From Zygnema cylindricum (lineage: Eukaryota > Streptophyta > Zygnematophyceae > Zygnematales > Zygnemataceae): 64,000 nt of DNA. The translations under genes and the position numbers were made by a program. The stretch lies in the NCBI GenBank assembly GCA_037447655.1, contig JBBHKE010001856.1:190428-254427 (forward strand), read 5' to 3'. A model generated the notes under the pieces. The model did no database searches and was not told where the DNA came from. It saw nothing but the letters and a program-made list of their open reading frames with translations. Position 1 is the first letter of the stretch. Each line of letters begins with the position of its first letter. Shown here one piece after another: positions 1-11,138 of the stretch.

Positions 1-1559
1 TGTTGATTCAATGTCTTGTAATTTGAATGCTTCTGCTGTTGGAGTTTTTTCTTAGTGAACATTGAGATTTTTATCGATCCTTTCACTTTTTCCCCGAGGC
101 CAAATCCAAAGCCTCTGCGCATTCTGTTTTTATCATTCGCCTTAGACATCCCTCGAGATGTCTGACATGTTGGAATATTTGGTGAATGGCGGATTGGCCG
201 AAGTCACGTTTTTATTTCAGTTTATGTTAAAATGGTGTTCAGTTTCAATGTGTAGTCTACGGTGTATTCTTTGGTTTCCGTTTTTGGTATTTCAAATGGT
301 ATTCCCATTTCAGTGGACTCAGTGTGACAGTTTTTTGTTCGGCGTGTCAGTTTATATTTCGTCCGGTCTTGTACGGTTTTTATTGATTTTAGTGCGTTGA
401 TTTTTTCTATGTTTGTTTTGCGCGTCCGCGTGTGGACTCCGGCGCCATTATGTCAATTTTCTCTTGTGGAGTTAGTGGTAGTTTTTAGTCGGTCGTTGAG
501 GAGATTTTTAGGAAGTGGTAGGATCAGTGTTCAATGTGGAGAAAAAGGGAGTAAGAAACTTTGTAAAACTCTTCACCAATGACTTTTCTCCAAAGGTGCC
601 GAAGTACCAGTTGACCTTTTTTATACTTCTTCCAAGTTTGGTAGCTGGTCCGATTGGAAAGGACCATCTCGCGGGGTATCTGAAGGATTTTCTCATCTTT
701 TTTTATCACTTGCTTCATCTAAATCCGAATCTTCATCAACAATGAATTTTCCCTTTCCGATTCTCTCCTTTCTTCCTACTTCATCATCTCCTTCCGAATC
801 ACCGCCATCCGGATCAGGATTCGGATCTTCAAATACTACTACTTTCCCCTCTAAGGGGCAACCGAGAGGAAAGAGCGAAGAAGGCTATCCAACATAATCC
901 GAAGTTGCTCCTCAGTCAAGGTAACTCATACATTGTTTTCTTCCTCCTTTTACACGAACGGATCAGGAGGCAAAAGCTCATCATATTGCGCTCAACTGAA
1001 GCCTTTATAACTTGGTTCGGACGATGTGTTAGTGGAGGAGTAGGGCCAGAGCAGGTGACCAGACATGTTTTTTTTTTCTTCCCGCCCATGGCGGCAACAC
1101 TAGCAACTCTCAATTCACAAAAAAAAGGCTGAATTCGGCAGCAAAACTAGCTTTGTTACCAAGTGAAAGAATCGAAATAAACCTTCAATTTATCAGACAA
1201 AAGGAAATATGCAAGCTGAAGCATGAAGAACAAACCACAGTGAAAAGAAAAGTGTTCAGCCGAAGACAATATATTCAACTGGAGCTTTTCCTTACAAATG
1301 TTTCCTTCCCCCCTCTCAAATACTCTTTTAATCCATACTTAAAAGCAACTAAAACACCTCCTTCTATAGTGACACACTGAATAGACCTAGTATGCCTCCT
1401 CCCAACTCTATTAACACGCTATGGATACTTTGGCACCGAATTTATGCAAACAGACATGGCTAACAAGACAAAATTGCGCCAAAACTGAGTCGTGCACTAA
1501 ACCGTACATTGAATCCGGTCCTACGCACTAAATAACTAAATGACCGTACAGGACCAAAC
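1..1559. other. Region without a recognisable gene
   Basis: Only short reading frames of 60-90 codons are present, on both strands, and none shows a domain motif I recognise. Overlapping sense and antisense frames around 508-745 look like chance frames. The stretch ends at the CAAAC pentamer (1555-1559) that borders the copia-A LTR. No RNA gene or clear promoter is visible. Confidence 0.5.
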
Positions 1560-2146
1560 TGTTAAGATTTCTGTGTCCATTTTTTGTTAAGGATCAGAAG
1601 TCAAACTTAGTCAAAGTTTCGTGAGAATGAATCAACCGGAGTTTTGTTAGGAACATGTACGGTTGAATAGACGTTACGGTACATTTACGTAGACGTCAAA
1701 TTAACTTTGTTTAGACGTCAAGCATACTTTGCGTAGACGTCAAGTTTTGATGAAACGTAGACGTCTACTTGTATTGTACGACAAATTAAGTTGTTGCAGA
1801 TTTTTGAGTGTATGACACGTAGCGAATAAAGACGGTTGATTCGTTTACGTAAGTCACAAGTTAAGATATTTCTTTTACGTGAAACACAAGTAGCGTAGTA
1901 CCTACGTCAACCATATATATAAAATGTACTCATGGTAACATTGTAATCAATCATCAATCGATTGAATGATTCTCTTCAATTTCTCTTTACAACTATTTTT
2001 TGCATTGAGTGCTTATTTTGTCGTGTAATTAATCTATCTTTTTTGTTCAGAAATTAAGCTTGTCTTCTCATAAAGAGAGTTATTTTTCTTTAGCTTTCTG
2101 TCTTGTAATTGATCGATCTTATGGCTACTTTTTCTGAATCTCAACA
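1560..2146 (+). repeat. Copia-A 5' LTR
   Basis: This copy is nearly colinear with 6015-6601. It begins TGTTAAG and ends CAACA immediately before the primer-binding site. A TATA-like run (about 1913-1924) lies in the middle. A cluster of GTAGACGTC-type motifs lies upstream at about 1688-1770. The putative gag ATG at 2121 is inside the LTR. Confidence 0.88.
1912..1926 (+). promoter_or_regulatory. TATA-like element of the copia-A LTR
   Basis: The sequence CATATATATAAAATG sits about 235 bp before the LTR end and is conserved in the 3' LTR near 6367-6380. Position and composition fit the RNA polymerase II promoter of a copia LTR. This is inferred from sequence only. Confidence 0.5.
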
Positions 2147-3000
2147 TGGTATCGGAGCGTTAGGTAAAATTGCAGACATCTAGAAATTTAATGGAAGTAA
2201 TTATTTAACATGGAAAGCTAAGATGACCCGAATTTTAAAATATAAGAATTATTGGGGTATTGTAGCAGGCACTGAACATAAACCTACTAAAGCAAGCAGT
2301 AGCAGCAACAACAGGATATGAAGCCCTAAAGGCAGCATGATATGATAGAAGGGAAGAAGAGGCATCGACATTAATTGTAATAGCGGTGGAAGACATTTAA
2401 CTTTTACACATAGTTGAGTTAGAGAAACCTAAGGCTATGTGGGATAAACTAAGGACTGTACATGAGCGTACTAATCTGTCCAATATTATGCAATTAAAGA
2501 ACAAATTGTTAGACTTTAGTATGGAGAGTGGAGATACTATGGAAACCCATATCAATAGACTGAAAGAGCTTAAGCTAGAGTTAGCCGCGGTCGGCACAAA
2601 AGTGAATGATGATGATTTGATCCTCACACTGTTTAGGTCATCATTACCATCACAGTATGATATGATGATCACGGCTTTGAAAAGTCAATCTACTGTAGAC
2701 TTTGACGTAGTATATCATCATTTCATTCAAGAAAAAGTTGAAATCAAAAGTAAGGAAGAAAAAGAGTCAGATTTAACACTTTATGTCAAAGGCAAATAGT
2801 CAGCAAAACGCACCAAGTTAGTAATTGCTTGTGCAATATGTGGCAAAACTAATCATCAGACTGTTGACTCTAGATTCAAAAAAAAAGAGACTAAATACTT
2901 AAAGAAAACGATTGTTTGTTAAAATTGTGAAAAACCAGGTCATAAGTCGTCAGTTTGTCGTAGCAAAGACAAAAACAAACAGAACAAACAATCATTTGCC
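2121..3000 (+). pseudogene. Copia-A gag, broken
   Basis: The frame starting at 2121 (MATFSESQHG) leads into FNGSNYLTWKAKM, a signature of plant copia gag (DUF4219/UBN2-like). The best open piece is 2437-2799, which includes LSNIMQLKNKLLDF and an 'LFRSSLPSQYD' segment typical of UBN2 gag. Two CCHC zinc knuckles follow at about 2831-2965. In the first the last Cys is replaced (CAICGKTNHQTVDS). In the second, CX2CX4HX4C is retained but an internal TAA falls after the first Cys. In-frame stops also occur near 2180, 2320 and 2400. The nucleocapsid protein cannot be made intact. Confidence 0.8.
2147..2158 (+). other. Primer-binding site of copia-A
   Basis: TGGTATCGGAGC directly follows the LTR. 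It is one base away from the usual plant copia primer site TGGTATCAGAGC, which is complementary to the 3' end of initiator-Met tRNA. The site is also read as part of the gag frame that starts at 2121. Confidence 0.8.
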
Positions 3001-3219
3001 ATGATCATTCAAGATGAGACTAAAATCTTCCTCACACAGTCTAATGCTCAGAAAAGCAAATGGATTAAAGACTCTAGAGTGTCTTATCACATGTGTAATG
3101 ATAAGTCCATCTTTTCCTCTCTCACAATATTACAAAGTCCTCAACAGATTGTACAGGCAAATGATAAGATTATAGAGACCGATTTAATAGGCGAGGTTAA
3201 GTTACTGATTACATTATGA
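3001..3219 (+). pseudogene. Copia-A protease fragment
   Basis: A 72-codon piece contains KWIKDSRVSYHMC, matching the copia retropepsin motif W-x-x-DSGAS-x-HM. The catalytic context DSGAS is changed to DSRVS, so protease activity is unlikely. The frame stops at 3219, and the next 220 bases have no clear match before the solo LTR insertion. Confidence 0.7.
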
Positions 3220-3439
3220 TATACCTTTCATTTTCAAAGTCTAGATTACTTACAATGCAGATATTTCTTTCTCTGTTATTGTTTTAAATAGTGTTTTATA
3301 TGGCTTACTTTAATGTTTAATAAATTTGATACTGTGATACTAGTAGCAATGAAAGCCATCCAAAATAAGTTTTATACTTACAAGCTTTAAAGAATAACCT
3401 TTTCAGTGTTATGCATGCTGTAAATAGTTGACTTAAAGT

Positions 3440-4009
3440 TGTTAGGAAATTGTACTGAGCACTTACTTAGCGACGAGATACTCTCGTAGCTAAAGTAGCG
3501 ACGACTAGCGACGAAAGTTGTCTCGTCGCTAGATATTTGAAGTGACGTAGAAGTTAGCGACGAAGTAATTTTGTCGCTGGATATTTATAGTGACACAGAA
3601 ATTAAGTGTTTGTTTCCTTTCACGTATGTTTAAAAAGTACTATAGAAGTGACGTGGAAATTGCTTGGTAGTTTCGGTTCACGTAAGTTCAAGTCGTACCG
3701 TGTGATTCAAGTTGGTTTGCGGTTGACTTTTCTAGTCGTACAATGTTGTTCAAGTCGGTTCAACTTATTGGTCGTGCATTTTACCACGTTGATTCCTACA
3801 CGTTTCTAGTCGTGTACCTATATATATTAGTTGAGACTTTGTGGTATAATTATCTTTTTGGAGGCGTAGCTTGTTAAGGAGGCGTAGAAAGATCAAAAGT
3901 AAAAGGAAGGAAGAAAAGAAGTTGTATTTGCATTGTGCTTAATATATTGAATGTTTTTTGGAGGAACACCATTGTTGTGTGTGTAATTTATTAGGTTTGT
4001 AATCTTTCA
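3440..4009 (+). repeat. Solo LTR inserted in copia-A
   Basis: A 570-bp segment beginning TGTTAGG and ending TTTCA is flanked on both sides by AAAGT (3435-3439 and 4010-4014), a perfect 5-bp target duplication. Copia-A coding homology stops before it and resumes after it. It contains TATATATATT near 3819 and a cluster of AGCGACGA repeats at 3468-3580. It is unrelated to the other LTRs in this window. The strand is assigned from the TATA-like run and is tentative. Confidence 0.82.
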
Positions 4010-4014
4010 AAAGT

Positions 4015-5143
4015 CGAATTTGAGAAAAAGAAAAATGAACGTTGTGAAATCAGAAGTGAGGGAAAGTTAATCGCTCTTGGATATTCAGAAGGGAATCTTT
4101 TTGTTCTACGTTTGGATGATGAAGACACACAAATGAATTTCAGCAAAGAAGCACAAAGTTTCGAGCTATGGCATCAACGATATGGTCATCTGGGAGAGCA
4201 GAATCTTAAACAACTCATTGAAAAGAAGATGGTCAGAGGACCTTAAAGACATCAACGCGAAAGATAACCTGAAGGTGTGTGAAGGATGTGTTTAAGGTAA
4301 TCAAAGAAGTCTTCCTTTTCATAAATATGATAAATCTAAACATAGAACGAAGCTGGAGGTTATTTATTATGACTTGAGCGGTCCTCACATCTTAAGTCCT
4401 GGAGGTTATACATTTTTCATCACGTTTACGCATGAGTGCACAAGAAAAGTAAAGGTGTATTTTATGAAATCTAAGGGTGAAGCCCTAGAGATATTCAGAG
4501 AGTTTAAAACCATGGTAGAAAATCAGGTAGGAGAGCAGATCCAGATTTTAAGGTCGGATAATGGGTGGGAATATACCTCCATTGCTTTTAAAGAAAACTT
4601 TAAATCTTGGAGGATATAGCAAGAATTCACAGTAGCTTATAGTCCACAGTAAAACGGAGTATCAGAAAGACTTAACCGAACTTTGGTGCGGATCCAAATT
4701 TTAAGGTTGGATAATGGGTGGGAATATACCTCCATTGCTTTTAAAGAAAACTTAAAATCTTGGAGGATATAGCAAGAATTCACAGTAGCTTATAGTCCAC
4801 AGCAAAACGGAGTATCACAAAGACTTAACCGAACTTTGGTTGAATTGCACGTTGTTTAATACATAGTGCAAAATTGTATCAAAACCTATGGGCTGAAGCT
4901 ATCCTTACTGAAGTTTATTTGAAAAACCGTTCTCCAAGTACTTCTCTAAAATATATTACACTTGAAGAAGTTTCATTAGGATTGAAACCAAATGTTAAAC
5001 ATTTTAAAATGTTTGGAAGTAAAACCTTTGTTCACATCCCAACGCAGAATAGAAAGAAATTTGACAAGAAGAGTTGGATTGCTGTCTTTGTAGGTTATGA
5101 CATAAATAGAACAGCTTACAAAATTTATGACCCAGTTACATAA
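4015..5143 (+). pseudogene. Copia-A integrase, duplicated and broken
   Basis: The pre-integrase zinc region includes ELWHQRYGHLGEQNLKQL (from about 4157). The catalytic core begins near 4374 with 'SGPHILSPGGYTFFITF', and the second Asp appears in RSDNGWEYTS (about 4555). The Glu-bearing motif SERLNRTL follows after a stop. A segment of about 150 bp containing the second Asp and the Glu motif is tandemly duplicated (4538-4687 and 4691-4840). The integrase C-terminal region resumes at 4874-5143 with VKHFKMFGSKTFVHIP and VFVGYD. Stops within the core and the duplication make it inactive. Confidence 0.85.
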
Positions 5144-5923
5144 AAATTTAATGTTAATCGAGATGTGACTATGGATGAAGGGAAAGGACGTAGTTCAAAT
5201 GTGATAGATATTTTGACCCGTGGTATGAAGAACTAGAGATTGTCACTGTTCCCTTTAACAACAAAGAAGAATTGGAAACTGGGCTTCCACAGATGCCAGG
5301 AACTCCAAGTAGGGAACATGAAGTGGAGACCTTGTCATCCATGCTAATTTTTATTCCAATTCAAACTTCTATTATCCTGGTGGAATATCAACCTTTCAAT
5401 CTTTACCAGTGGAGAAGTTATCGGCACCACAACCTTCACAAATTACAACCTGTCTGAATCCAATTCAACAACCGAGATTGAAGGTAACTCCTCAAAGAGT
5501 TTCTAGTCGGATTCGGGCTAAACCAAAACACCTTATTTAAGAAACGGAAGATGTGGGTTTAGCTTATTGTTTTATGGCGGCAGAGAGGGAACCAAAAACC
5601 TTTCATGAAGCTTTGGAGAGTTCTAATTCTCAGAAATGGAGAAAGTGGAATACGAGGCGGCTACTCAAGCAGCAAAAGAAGCCATTTGGCTTTGCAACTT
5701 TTACTCTGAGATAGGGTTTGAACCCATAGAGGAGACGTTTATCTTCACAGATAATGTGAGTAGCATTATTTTGATAAAAAATCCAGTTTACCATGCAAGG
5801 ACAAAAGATAAAGATATTCAAATACATTTTGTGAGAGAACAAGTTGAAAAGAAAGTATTAAACTTTGAGTTTGTTAGTTCATCTCAACAATCACCAAATC
5901 ACTTGCCTAAGGCAGTTCCTTGA
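5144..5923 (+). pseudogene. Copia-A RNase H end joined to the pre-RT linker (RT deleted)
   Basis: The linker SSRIRAKPKH and the motif FHEALESSNSQKW, which normally introduce copia RT, run up to about 5640. Directly after comes VEYEAATQAAKEAIWL, the RNase H segment, followed by NPVYHARTKDKDIQIHFVRE. The whole RT (several hundred codons, including the YVDD site) is missing. The deletion joins the two domains with almost no extra sequence. This copy would need RT from another element. Confidence 0.82.
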
Positions 5924-6014
5924 GATAAAATTTTTGTTTGTAATCAGCTCCCAAGAGTTCGTCCAATTTAGTTTGGACAATTGATAGTTAGCAGAAAATG
6001 ACTCAGAGAGAGGG

Positions 6015-6601
6015 TGTTAAGATTTATGTGTCCAATTTCTATTAAGAACCAAAAGTCAAACTTAGTCAAATTGCAAGAGAATGAATCAACCGCAGTCCTG
6101 TTAGGTACATGTACAGTTGAATAGACGAAACGGTACATTTACGTAGACGTCAAGTTAACTTTGTTTAGAGGTAAAACATACTTTGCGTAGACATCAAGTT
6201 TTGATGAAACGTAGACGTCAACTTGTATTGTAAGACAAATTAAGTTGTTGCATATTTTTGAGTGTATGACACGTAGCGAATAGAGGCTGTTGATTCGTTT
6301 ACGTAAGTCACAAGTTAAGATATTTCTTTTACGTGAAACACAAGTAGCGTAGTACCTACGTCAACCATATATATAAAATGTACTCATGGTAACATTGTAA
6401 TCAATCATCAATCGAACTGAATGATTCTCTTCAATTTCTCTTTACAACTATTTTTTGCATTGAGTGCTTATTTTGTCGTGTAATTAATCTATCTTTTTTG
6501 TTCAGTAATTAAGCTTGCCTTCTCATATAGAGAGTTATTTTTCTTTAGCTTTCTATCTTGTAATTGATTGATCCTATGGCCACTATTTTTGAATCTCATT
6601 A
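6015..6601 (+). repeat. Copia-A 3' LTR
   Basis: Second copy of the 1560-2146 repeat, starting TGTTAAGATTTATG. It shows scattered single-base and short indel differences, for example a changed motif near 6180 and a different 3' end (TCATTA instead of TCAACA). CAAAC follows at 6602. An imperfect purine-rich stretch (AGAGAGAGGG, 6005-6014) directly precedes it and could be the polypurine tract. Confidence 0.85.
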
Positions 6602-6606
6602 CAAAC

Positions 6607-7700
6607 GACACAAAGGAAACTCTTAACTGAAATTGAATTGCGAATTGGGATTCACACATTGTAACCTTACATTTTTTGAAATCAAAAACCATAGATTTTT
6701 TTATAATAATCCTCTAGTCTTCCAAATTAAATTAAAACAGTGAAAAACACAAAAAAAAATTAATTTTCATGTACTTGACAAATTTTCGATTACCATGTGT
6801 CGATACATTATTATCTCCTAAAAACGTTATATTACGCAGGTTGATTTATTTACCAACTTTTTAGCGTAATTAGCAATAGATAATTCTCCATTGACAATTG
6901 CTTAGAAAACATCTGCAAACACAAGCTAATTGTATATTGGAGATTCATTAGGGGGCCGCAAAATTTTGTAAAACATATAAATAACAACAAAAAAATGTGA
7001 ACAATTATTTAGGAATCCAAATTTTGTTCACCATAATAGGACTCAATACATTGTTCTTCCCATTCGTCGATTTCCATGTCCAACTCCCGAAAACATAGTC
7101 TTCTGAAAGATTCAAAAAGTAAATTGGATTTTTGGTCATAGACTAAATTTGGTCTTAAGAATTAATTTTGTCTTGTTAAACTTCAGACATGACTCTCAAA
7201 TTGATATCTCTGCACGATAATTTTAACGTCTTTAGTGTTGTTTTTAGTGCGACTCTGGGCTATTATTCCGATTCGGTACAGTACCAATTTCGACTTCACA
7301 CAAAATCAAATCGTACCCACTTTGACCCGCGATATTTAGGGTACACTATTTTGGGTGGGTATGTGTGTGAACACCTCTACTGGTGCATTATTGTAAGTTG
7401 TCAGATTAGACACGTGGAATTTATTCATTGGACTGCCACTTAGATTCTTTGCTTGCTCTTAGGCTTAAGTAGTTCGTTTTTGCAAACATAGAATTATCAT
7501 TCAAAGAGGCAAAGAAAAGACAAGGCTTTATTGATTAGAACAAATTGTCTTAAGTTACATCTTTTGTTTTTACTCATATTTTATAATGGATTCTTGAAAG
7601 CTTTTCCTATCTTGTTTTACATGTGAATGCCTATTCCTCTCTCTCTCTTATCTTGTCTGATTCTTTGCACTTTGGGACAAATCTGAGCTTGGACTTGAGT
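6607..7700. other. AT-rich region without a recognisable gene
   Basis: Short frames only. The 84-codon frame at 7189-7443 has no motif I recognise. The 3' part (7620-7700) leads into copia-B gag and may hold a decayed LTR, but I could not find its partner in the window. Confidence 0.45.
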
Positions 7701-7705
7701 TTCCT

Positions 7706-8600
7706 TTGCTGGATTGGACATCCGTGGTCCCAAGTCTCTTATTGGTTACCCGAAATGGCCGATTTGGTTTTCAAGTTACGGGCCCCCATTCGAATCTCGA
7801 TAAGTTCGAAGGCACGAATTACGAACTCTGGAGTTGTCGGGCTGAAGCAGCCCTTGAGGAGAGAGGCTGTCTGGGTAACGTTACCCGAACAAAGCTGTGT
7901 CTTGTTCGTGCCGATGCAAAAAACATAAAAGCTGATGAGAAGAAAATAATGGCGGAATCGGAAACGAAGGAAATGAGAGCAAAGAATACTTTGATCAAAG
8001 GTCTCGCCGATAACCAGCTTCGCAATGTCACTCGCTGCAAATCTTATGTGGAAATTTGGAAGTCACTCGCGACGACTCACAAGCTTTTTGGAATGACTAC
8101 ACGAATCAAGCTAGGCAAATCACTCATGACCACTATCTACCAAGAAGGCACATCGATGGAGGCTTACACCTCACCATTACGTTAACCTCTTCGCCAAAGC
8201 CGACACTATCAGTTTCATTATTCCCATGGACACCAAGATCACACTCCTCATGCTGTTCCTGCCCGTTGAGTACAAATCCATACTCGCCTGGCTTGATCGA
8301 TTGGACTCCACGACTTAGAAATGGAATGAGGTTGTTGAAGCTCACTTGAAAGATAAGTTCAACACTAAAATCATATCCAATCGTGAGCTCAACAGAGAGA
8401 GCTCCACGTTCGCATTTGAAAAGAAGAGATTTCCTCACAAAGAGAAAGACAAACGAGAGAGTCAAAATCGAGACAAGAAAGACAAGAAGTGTTTCTAGTG
8501 CGAAAAGCCTAGACTTTCCTCTCTGCTTGCTGAAAATACACTTATGACAAGCAACAGAAAAAGGTTGACAAATCGAAGCTAAAAAAGGGGAAAGGAAAAC
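7706..8600 (+). pseudogene. Copia-B gag
   Basis: The frame 7706-8185 contains NLDKFEGTNYELWSCRAEAA, the N-terminal signature of plant copia gag, then ENQLRN/EIWKSLATTHKL-type UBN2 sequence. Homology continues in another frame after 8185 (ISFIIPMDTKITLLMLFLP). A degenerate zinc knuckle (KKCF-stop-CEKP) lies near 8488. The ATG at 7755 is in a different frame from the conserved core, so a frameshift has occurred near the start. Confidence 0.72.
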
Positions 8601-8626
8601 GGAAGGAGATTGTTCAGTCGCAAGCC

Positions 8627-9040
8627 ATGATGGCGTCCTCCCTTTCGATTAAAAACAACAATTGGATGGTGGACATTAGGGCGTCTGAACACATGTGCTA
8701 CTGCCGAGAGTGGTTATCCAACTTCAAGGAGATTCCTCCCTCCCACATATACATGGGAGACAATCCCACGTCACTCTGCACAGGAAAGGGAGACATTGAG
8801 ATCGAGGCGTTAGAAGTTGAAAGACTGGTCTCTCGCACAATCAAAAATGTGCTCTATGTTCCCAACTTCAAACGTAACCATTATTCTATTCCCCAAGCTG
8901 AAATTAGTGGAATCATCCCAATCTGCCAAAAAAAAGGAATGATAAAGCTGGTGAGTAACAAACTCACCATTGCGGAAGGGGAGAGAATGGCGGATCGCAT
9001 ATATTGGTTGAAGTGCAACCCAAAGACTCGATCCATAGCT
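8627..9040 (+). pseudogene. Copia-B protease and pre-integrase region
   Basis: The frame 8627-9136 contains NNNWMVDIRASEHMC, corresponding to the retropepsin motif WxxDSGASxHM with Gly-Ala altered to Arg-Ala. IKNVLYVPNFKRN follows, the usual post-protease segment of copia polyproteins. The frame ends near a poly-A run (9083-9095), which probably marks a frameshift into the integrase frame. Confidence 0.75.
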
Positions 9041-9041
9041 C

Positions 9042-10030
9042 TTGCAACCCAGGGTGTTCTTCCATCACACAAAGAGAACACCAAAAAAAAAAAAAATGAA
9101 AAAGAATGGCGTCAAAGATGTGCTTCAAGTGGCTGAAAAATCAACGCAACCATCATACAACGAACTTTTTTGGCATAGGCGACTTGGCCATCTACATAAT
9201 GAAGGAATAAATAAACTTGTCGCATGCAACATGGTTAATGGAATAAACCTTACCTTTGTCAAAGATTCCAAAGAACCATGCCACGGTTGCAAGATAGGGA
9301 AGTCCCATCGCCAGCCATTTCCGAAATCCGAAAGAACGAGAGCTACTCGCCCGCTCCAACTAATTCACTCTAACGTTTGGGGCCCAACAAGGGAGCCCTC
9401 ATGCAGTGGGAGAAGATACTTGGTCACCTTCATTGATGACTTCTCCCGGATGACTCGCACGTACCTGCTCTGACAGAAAAGCGAGTTGTTTGAGAGAATT
9501 AAAGCATTGAAAGCAATGGCTGAGAAAAAACACGATACAAAAATCAAGTGCTTAAGGACCAATAACGGAGGAGAATATTTGTCCGCTGAGTTAAAGAAAT
9601 TCCTCACCTCAGAAGGGATTGAACACCAGTTGACAGCACCAGGAACTCCGCAATAAAAAATGGTGTGGCAGAAGGCATGAACCGAACACTTTTGGAAAAG
9701 TCACAAAGCATGATGGCGACGCACACAGTCAGCTCCAACTTTTGGGGAGAAGCAGTCTTCACTACAACATACCTCAGAAAGTGATGCCCAACGAGGGCGT
9801 TAAACAACTCAACCCCATTCGAAAAGTGGCATGGTAGACCTCCTAATCTTTCACACCTCAAAGTCTTTGGTAGCAGAGTTTACGCATTCAACCACAACAT
9901 CGAAGAGGGAAGCTAGCACCTAAAGCAATTGAGGAGATATTTGTCGGATATAAAGAACAATGGAAGGCTTATCGCATTGCAAACAAAAAGACCAAAACAA
10001 TCAAAATTACCAGAAACATTAAGTTCAAAA
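9042..10030 (+). pseudogene. Copia-B integrase
   Basis: The frame 9042-9473 has the zinc-binding HHCC region (ELFWHRRLGHLHNEG ... CHGCKIGKSHRQPF) and the first catalytic segment QLIHSNVWGP with the catalytic Asp replaced by Asn. FIDDFSRMT follows. After a stop at 9472 the core continues with CLRTNNGGEYLS, where the usual Asp is also Asn, and then GVAEGMNRTLLEKS after another stop. NLSHLKVFGSRVYAF marks the C-terminal part. Loss of two catalytic Asp residues and several stops make it dead. Confidence 0.82.
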
Positions 10031-10425
10031 AATTGCTGCATACAGAAGACAATGGGAGCCACAAGAAATGAATTAACAACTCACCCTCAATATGGTCTTT
10101 AAGTGATAAAAAAATCGACCGTGATACTAAGGCAGCAGAGGATGCCAAATCAGAAAGCGAGGGAGAAGAAACACCCTCCCCACCAAAGACCCTTGAGGTA
10201 CATGCAATGGAAGAACAACTTGCCGGTAAAGAAGCCGTTGCAGGAGAAGAAGAGGACACCACTTTGACTGAAGGTATCGAAATTGAGGTAGGAACAGCTG
10301 CAGAAAAATCCGAGCTTGGTAAGCATAGAAAGAAAGGAAAGGAGACTAACCCCTCACCCATGACCAACGATGGAAGCAGCAGGTGAAGATGTCCTCCCCA
10401 AAGACTCGCTGAGTGGCAGGATACC

Positions 10426-11138
10426 TCAAAGGACCCAAGGAGAAAGTTCGCAGGGATGGCTTATGCTGAGGAGCCCACAAGCCTCAAAAAGAAATTCTTT
10501 GGAGAAAAGAGTGACAAGTAGAAAGCAACAGTAAATGAAGAGATGGCCTTCATTATGAAGAACAACACACGCACTCTCGAGGATCTGCCACAAGGAAGAA
10601 AAGCAATTGGCAATAAGTGGACATTCAAGATCAAGCAAAATGCAGACGACACAATTAAGCGTTATAAGTCGAGACTAGTTGCAAAGGGGTATATGCAAAA
10701 GGAAGGAATCGATTACCAAGATACTTTTGCTCGAGTCGTAAAGTTCACAACCGTTCGAGCTCTCTTTGCACTTGCAACCACCCTACAGATAGAGGTTGAG
10801 CAGATGGACATTAAAACCGCCTTTCTTCATTGCGAAATCGAAGAGGAACTTTACATGCAACAACCGAAGGGCTACGAAAATCCAATGGACCTAAACAAGG
10901 TTTGCAAGTTATCTAATGCTCTTTATGGGCTTAAGTAATCCCCGAGGTCTTGGAACTTGAAAATTGATCAGATGCTACAAAGCGAAGGTTTCTTATAATT
11001 CAGTCTGACCACTCTGTTTACTATCATGAGGAATTAAACGTCATCATGGCTATCTATCTAGACGATTTGATGATAGTTGGGGAAACAAAAGATGATATAT
11101 CAAAAATGAAAAAGATGTTTTCTAATTCATTCGACCTG
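10426..11138 (+). pseudogene. Copia-B reverse transcriptase, truncated
   Basis: The frame 10543-10938 carries AIGNKWTFKIKQNADDTIKR, SRLVAKGYMQKEGIDYQDTF and QMDIKTAFLHCEIEEELYM, diagnostic of copia RT fingers and palm. A stop follows LYGLK. The catalytic motif persists as MAIYLDDLMIVG at 11046 (YLDD). The thumb, connection and RNase H are missing because the sequence switches to copia-C at about 11139. Confidence 0.85.

Larger units (their letters stand above)
1560..6601 (+). mobile_element. Copia-A: Ty1/copia LTR retrotransposon, defective
   Basis: Two direct repeats of about 585 bp beginning TGTTAAGATTT bound an internal region with gag, protease, integrase and RNase H remains in copia order (integrase before RNase H). 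A primer-binding site resembling the initiator-Met tRNA 3' end follows the left repeat. CAAAC occurs just outside both ends (1555-1559 and 6602-6606), consistent with a 5-bp target duplication; the right LTR end is ambiguous by about 3 nt. The element cannot be autonomous: reverse transcriptase is missing, integrase carries a tandem duplication, stops are frequent, and a foreign solo LTR lies between protease and integrase. Confidence 0.9.
7700..11138 (+). mobile_element. Copia-B: decayed Ty1/copia internal region
   Basis: Gag, protease, integrase and RT remains occur in copia order on the + strand, each broken by stops and frameshifts. The element ends abruptly within RT/post-RT sequence at about 11138, where homology to the opposite-strand copia-C begins. 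No LTR pair could be identified, so the 5' limit is approximate. Its protein sequence differs clearly from copia-A and copia-C, so it is a separate lineage. Confidence 0.8.

Noticed and set aside
158-745. Small frames at the left edge
   Set aside because: Overlapping frames on both strands, no recognisable domain and no conserved repeat partner.
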